64,000 bases of DNA from Psychrobacter submarinus. Its GTDB lineage: Bacteria > Pseudomonadota > Gammaproteobacteria > Pseudomonadales > Moraxellaceae. A program made the translations under genes and the position numbers. The DNA lies in assembly GCF_904846685.1 (NCBI RefSeq), contig NZ_CAJHBQ010000004.1, positions 62,001 to 126,000 on the forward strand, written 5' to 3'. This document shows positions 60,733 through 64,000 of the stretch, piece after piece (positions within the stretch are counted from its first letter, which is position 1; the number at the start of each line of letters is the position of its first letter). Under the pieces are notes generated by a model that was not told the origin of the DNA, ran no database searches, and worked only from the letters and a program-made list of their open reading frames with translations.

Positions 60733-60989
60733 TGCGTTATCAATCTGAGCGCCCTAAACGCCGATTTTTGGCAGGGGTGCGCTGTCCTAAATGTCAGGCG
60801 CTAGATGCTATTGTGCAAGTCAATATATTCGTTCCGGAAGCGGATGAATATATCGAATGCACCCAGTGCGATCATAGCGAGCGTCGCCCTGATTCTGATG
60901 AGGTCAGCGCAAAAAACCATCTTGAGGATCAGCTAGCACGCGATGCTATGCCGACTGGCACTCGTGGTACAGTCAAGTTCAAACCTTGA
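60732..60989 (+). CDS. yheV: YheV-family putative zinc-ribbon protein
   Basis: 85-aa protein with two Cys pairs, CPKC (residues 18-21) and CTQC, a zinc-ribbon pattern, in the family layout KRRFLAGVRCPKCQALD and IECTQCDHSERRP. YheV follows prlC in many gammaproteobacteria (E. coli: the kefB/yheV region). Function is unknown. It overlaps the prlC stop by one base and is followed by a terminator at 61029. Confidence 0.88.
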   Translation: MRYQSERPKRRFLAGVRCPKCQALDAIVQVNIFVPEADEYIECTQCDHSERRPDSDEVSAKNHLEDQLARDAMPTGTRGTVKFKP

Positions 60990-61028
60990 ACGCAGCAATA
61001 AGTATTTTATAATTCTGTCTTTATTCTT

Positions 61029-61055
61029 AAAGCCTATCAATCGATAGGCTTTTTA
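61029..61055 (+). terminator. Intrinsic terminator after yheV
   Basis: A 10-bp stem AAAGCCTATC / GATAGGCTTT with a 4-nt loop followed by T residues. It ends the prlC-yheV unit. Confidence 0.88.
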
Positions 61056-61120
61056 CTTTTAGTTTGCTATAGTTTTGTTATAGTATAGCCACCTGACTTC
61101 TAGTAGCCACTGGCAAGCGT

Positions 61121-61717
61121 ATGACTTCCAAAAAACCACGTTCTACCTTTAGCAAAGGCAAAAAACACCAGTCTGCAAAACCACGTCATAAAAAATGGCT
61201 AGTGGCGGTATTACTTTTGCCTATTCTTATCATTGGCTATCTGTTTTGGTCGCAGCCTTCTTCTGATACCACAGTCGCACCTATGGTCGCGCCGCCAACC
61301 ATAACCCAGCAAAGTGATGCGGCGCGCTCTGCCGACCCTAGTACAGACCCTAGCGCAGAAGATGCTATTATCGAGTCGGATACCAAGAGTGATAATGATG
61401 CTATTAATGGCTCTAGCAATGACAGTATTGTTGATGAAAATTTGAGCGCTAGTAAAGATAATGCCACTGAGAATAAATCGAATGTAGCCATACCGAGCTC
61501 GAAGGCTATTATCGATGCACCTATACCAGAGACTGATACGCTCGCCAAAGAAGAGATCGACCGTTTAGCGGATGAGCATCAGCGCCTAAAAGAGCAAGAG
61601 TACATCGATGCTGAGCAAATTGAGATGACTAAGAGCTTGACGCAAATGAAAGCGCAGCAGATCGAATTACTCGAACAACAAATCACTGAATTAGAAGCAG
61701 AGCAAGCGGCTCAATGA
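61121..61717 (+). CDS. Membrane-anchored coiled-coil protein, unknown function
   Basis: 198-aa protein: basic N-terminus (about 26 residues, many Lys), one membrane helix (LVAVLLLPILIIGYLF, residues 28-43), a long Ser/Asp/Asn-rich linker (residues 50-135), and a C-terminal coiled coil rich in Glu and Gln (about 140-198). Type II membrane topology is likely, with the coil on the outside. No family is recognised. Its neighbours are the terminator after yheV and the macrodomain-like gene 56 bp downstream. Confidence 0.6.
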   Translation: MTSKKPRSTFSKGKKHQSAKPRHKKWLVAVLLLPILIIGYLFWSQPSSDTTVAPMVAPPTITQQSDAARSADPSTDPSAEDAIIESDTKSDNDAINGSSNDSIVDENLSASKDNATENKSNVAIPSSKAIIDAPIPETDTLAKEEIDRLADEHQRLKEQEYIDAEQIEMTKSLTQMKAQQIELLEQQITELEAEQAAQ

Positions 61718-61772
61718 TAATCTAGTTAGTAAGCGCTGACTTATCAAAGCTATCAACAATAGGACTATCGTC

Positions 61773-62348
61773 ATGGCTACTATCGAGCAAACCCATACGC
61801 CTATTTTGAACAGTAACGCGCAAGTCCTTATCTTACCCGTCAATAGCGCCGGCATCCTGTTAGACCCAGTATTAACGCGCTGCAAGACGCTTTATCCTGA
61901 TAACTATCAGCGCTACCATCGCGCGTGCCGTGATGGCAGCCTAATGGTTGGCAGCTGCTTACTACACAAGCGTCAACGTGAGCTTGCCGGTCTTAGCGCC
62001 GCGCATAATGGTAACCAGCCAAACTACATTGCCAATTTAGTCATCTCTGACCACCCTTATCATTCTGCTCGCACCCGCTGGCTCACTGCAGCCTTGATAG
62101 ATCTGCAACAGCAGCTGATGCCACTAATTCGCTATCAAGGCGTCCGCAAAGCCGCTTTATTAGCGCGTCCCCTCCTCGCCTCTAGCTCTGCTAATAGGAC
62201 TGAACCTAACCGTACTGGTCTGACGACAGAGACAACACAGATTCCTTTGGATTGGCATTCAGTGGTTCTACCCTTGATTAATCAGCACTTGCAAGCCCTC
62301 CCTAAATTGCGTATTGCAGTGCATACTCCTAAGAGCCTTTCGCTATAA
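61773..62348 (+). CDS. Divergent macrodomain-like protein
   Basis: 191 aa. The first half resembles macrodomains of the DarG/Appr-1''-p type: LILPVNSAGILLDPVLTRCK (residues 19-38) matches the VNxxG strand-loop that binds ADP-ribose, and YPDNYQRYHRACRDGSLMVG matches the FPxxYxxYxxxCxxGxLxxG helix, followed by NLVISDHPYHSARTRWLTAALIDLQQQL. The glycine-rich phosphate loop (VMGKGIA in DarG) is ILLDPVL here, and the second glycine loop is not recognisable, so activity is uncertain. AGGA lies 8 nt before the ATG. It lies 56 bp after the coiled-coil gene. Confidence 0.65.
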   Translation: MATIEQTHTPILNSNAQVLILPVNSAGILLDPVLTRCKTLYPDNYQRYHRACRDGSLMVGSCLLHKRQRELAGLSAAHNGNQPNYIANLVISDHPYHSARTRWLTAALIDLQQQLMPLIRYQGVRKAALLARPLLASSSANRTEPNRTGLTTETTQIPLDWHSVVLPLINQHLQALPKLRIAVHTPKSLSL

Positions 62349-62590
62349 AGGAGGCTACTTTACAAAGTGGCTGTTGTATAACTTTGACTCATCACCCGTG
62401 TTCAAAGCGTGTTTTGTAAAATACCCTGTACAGTAAAATCAAAATATGCTAAAAAATAGTGTTTACTACTTAATGACTAAAGCGACGAGCGAGACTGTCG
62501 TTAAGCGGCGACGAATGCCGCGACTTAAAGCATTTTGATATAAAGCGTCGCGATCTACAGTATTATAATTTTCTGACAAAAGGACTGTCT

Positions 62591-63499
62591 ATGAAAACCC
62601 TCAGAACTCCCGACTCGCATTTTGATAATCTACCTGACTTCGATTTTGCGCCAAATTATTTGATGGTTGCTGATGGCGACGGCGGCGAGCTGCGCGTACA
62701 TTATCTAGATGAAGGTAATAAAGACGCTGACCCTATATTACTACTGCATGGTGAGCCGTCATGGTGCTACCTGTATCGCAAAATGATACCGATTCTGACC
62801 GCAGCGGGACACCGTGTTATCGCGCCGGACTTGCCAGGATTTGGGCGCTCGGACAAGCCGGCCTCACGTACCGACTACACTTATCAGCGCCATGTTGACT
62901 GGATGCAATCGCTAGTGGAGCAGCTAGATTTGCAAAATATCACTCTGTTTTGTCAAGATTGGGGCGGTCTGATTGGGCTACGACTTGTCGCGGATAACTC
63001 TGAGCGCTTTGCGAGAGTCGCGGCTGGCAACACCATGCTTCCCACCGGCGATCATGACCCTGGTGAGAGCTTTCGTCAGTGGCAGCAGTTCTCACAGGAC
63101 ACGCCAGAGTTTCATGTTGGCGGTATCATCAACGGCGGTACAACTACTGAATTATCACAGGCAACCATAGATGCATACAACGCGCCCTTCCCTAATGAGA
63201 CCTACAAAGAAGGCGCAAGGCAGTTCCCTATACTAGTGCCAACGACGCCTGATGATCCCGCCTCAGAGGCTAACCGCGCCGCTTGGGGCAAGCTTGGTCA
63301 ATGGACTAAGCCTTTTATCACTCTATTTGCGGACTCCGACCCTGTGACTGCAGGCGGAGATAAAATTATGCAAAAGCTGATACCAGGTACCAAAGGTCAA
63401 AAGCATACTACAATTGCTAACGCCGGTCATTTTTTGCAAGAAGATCAAGGTGAGCATATAGCTGAGTTATTAGCACAGTTCATCGCTGACAACCCATAG
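62591..63499 (+). CDS. Haloalkane dehalogenase-like alpha/beta hydrolase (DhmA type)
   Basis: 302-aa alpha/beta hydrolase with the haloalkane dehalogenase layout: HGEPSWCYLYRKM (oxyanion/halide region, residues 53-65), nucleophile Asp123 in CQDWGGLIG, cap domain, a later acid in FADSDPVTAGGD and the catalytic His in NAGHFLQED. Asp instead of Ser at the elbow supports dehalogenase or epoxide-hydrolase chemistry; DhmA/DhlA-type dehalogenase is the best guess. AAAGGA lies 6 nt before the ATG. Monocistronic. Confidence 0.82.
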   Translation: MKTLRTPDSHFDNLPDFDFAPNYLMVADGDGGELRVHYLDEGNKDADPILLLHGEPSWCYLYRKMIPILTAAGHRVIAPDLPGFGRSDKPASRTDYTYQRHVDWMQSLVEQLDLQNITLFCQDWGGLIGLRLVADNSERFARVAAGNTMLPTGDHDPGESFRQWQQFSQDTPEFHVGGIINGGTTTELSQATIDAYNAPFPNETYKEGARQFPILVPTTPDDPASEANRAAWGKLGQWTKPFITLFADSDPVTAGGDKIMQKLIPGTKGQKHTTIANAGHFLQEDQGEHIAELLAQFIADNP

Positions 63500-63723
63500 T
63501 AGGATATACTCTCGATAAACCTGCCGCAGAGCGCTCTTTATTTATGTTGTCATATACGAGTAAAGAGTTACTGTATATGCAGCAACTCCTTATCGTGTTT
63601 ACTTCTGTAGCCGTTAAATAGTAGTTTGATATCAACACCTTGTTTAAGCTCAGATCATCCCTTAACATCCTTTTTAAGAGTATGAGATAAATCTTAACTC
63701 ACTTTTATAAAGGATAAACAACA

Positions 63724-64000
63724 ATGTCAAACAACAATAATAGCTCTAATCAAACTCAAGCAAATCAAGATCAGACGCAGTCTTATGATAATGATACAGT
63801 TACAGGCGTAGAAGTCGTCAAAGACGATACTGTGGTCTATGAAGATGGCGACTTTGAAGAGTATAACGAAGCGCATGATTTTGAAGAAGATAGTCAAGAC
63901 AGCTCGGCTAAAGACAGTTCAACTAAAGACAGCATCGAAGATCTAAAACAGTCAGTCGACCAAACATCGAATAATGACAAAGATGACCAGTCGCAAAAAG
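63724..64000 (+). CDS. Acidic low-complexity protein, N-terminal part (cut by window end)
   Basis: The frame opens at ATG 63724 with AAAGGA about 11 nt upstream and runs past the window end. The first 92 residues are Asn, Gln, Asp, Glu and Ser-rich, with repeated KDSSTKDS-like words and no hydrophobic segment. It is likely disordered. No family can be assigned from this part. Confidence 0.6.
   Translation, partial: MSNNNNSSNQTQANQDQTQSYDNDTVTGVEVVKDDTVVYEDGDFEEYNEAHDFEEDSQDSSAKDSSTKDSIEDLKQSVDQTSNNDKDDQSQK

Overview
The window looks like a chromosomal segment of a Psychrobacter species or a close relative in Moraxellaceae (Gammaproteobacteria). Reasons are moderate base composition, AGGA/GGAG-type ribosome binding sites, a galE-galU-pgi-Ugd-like/pgm block resembling the end of Acinetobacter capsule loci, an argH-algZ-algR-hemC-hemD-hemX neighbourhood as in Pseudomonas/Moraxellaceae, and a gene resembling the ribosome hibernation factor Balon, described from Psychrobacter urativorans. 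No rRNA, tRNA, CRISPR array, prophage or intact insertion sequence was seen. Most genes are core housekeeping genes.

Layout. 1-0.3 kb: end of folA. 0.4-0.7 kb: first of three 303-bp TA-flanked miniature elements. 0.7-10.7 kb (all minus): uvrC, darP/yjgA, rapZ, panC-panB-folK-pcnB, comEA-like, mazG. 10.8-17.7 kb: pgm/algC (plus) facing a minus-strand sugar-nucleotide block (galE, galU, pgi and a Ugd-like gene whose catalytic residues are lost). 17.8-30.6 kb (minus): the TCA cluster sdhCDAB-sucAB-lpd-sucCD, divergent from gltA (31.7 kb); the gap between sdhC and gltA holds a candidate structured small RNA and a hairpin-rich gltA leader. 33-38 kb: a putative lipoprotein, a small HExxH protein, rarA, and a RibB with a degenerate cyclohydrolase domain, with two more copies of the miniature element. 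38.4-45.9 kb: thioesterase, hemX, hemD, hemC, algR, algZ (minus), argH (plus). 46-48.8 kb: yggX, then a TPP riboswitch and thiC. 48.9-56.8 kb: class I aldolase, EamA transporter, ABC exporter, alpha/beta hydrolase, AlkB-like protein, MDR oxidoreductase and an EEP-family phosphodiesterase. 57-61 kb: Balon-like gene divergent from prlC-yheV. 61-64 kb: a membrane-anchored coiled-coil protein, a divergent macrodomain-like protein, a haloalkane dehalogenase-like enzyme, and the start of an acidic low-complexity protein.

How the genes work together: sdhCDAB, sucAB, lpd, sucCD and gltA encode most of the oxidative TCA cycle. pgm, pgi, galU and galE convert fructose-6-P and glucose-6-P to UDP-glucose and UDP-galactose for surface glycans. 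panB/panC (pantothenate), folK/folA (folate), ribB (riboflavin), hemC/D/X (tetrapyrrole) and thiC (thiamine) are cofactor genes. The most interesting items are the Balon-like gene with an unusual 14-bp repeat leader and a pair of phased palindromes, the candidate sdhC-gltA small RNA, the Ugd-like pseudoenzyme, the divergent macrodomain-like protein, a promoter whose -10 box is the loop of a terminator hairpin, and the three miniature elements.
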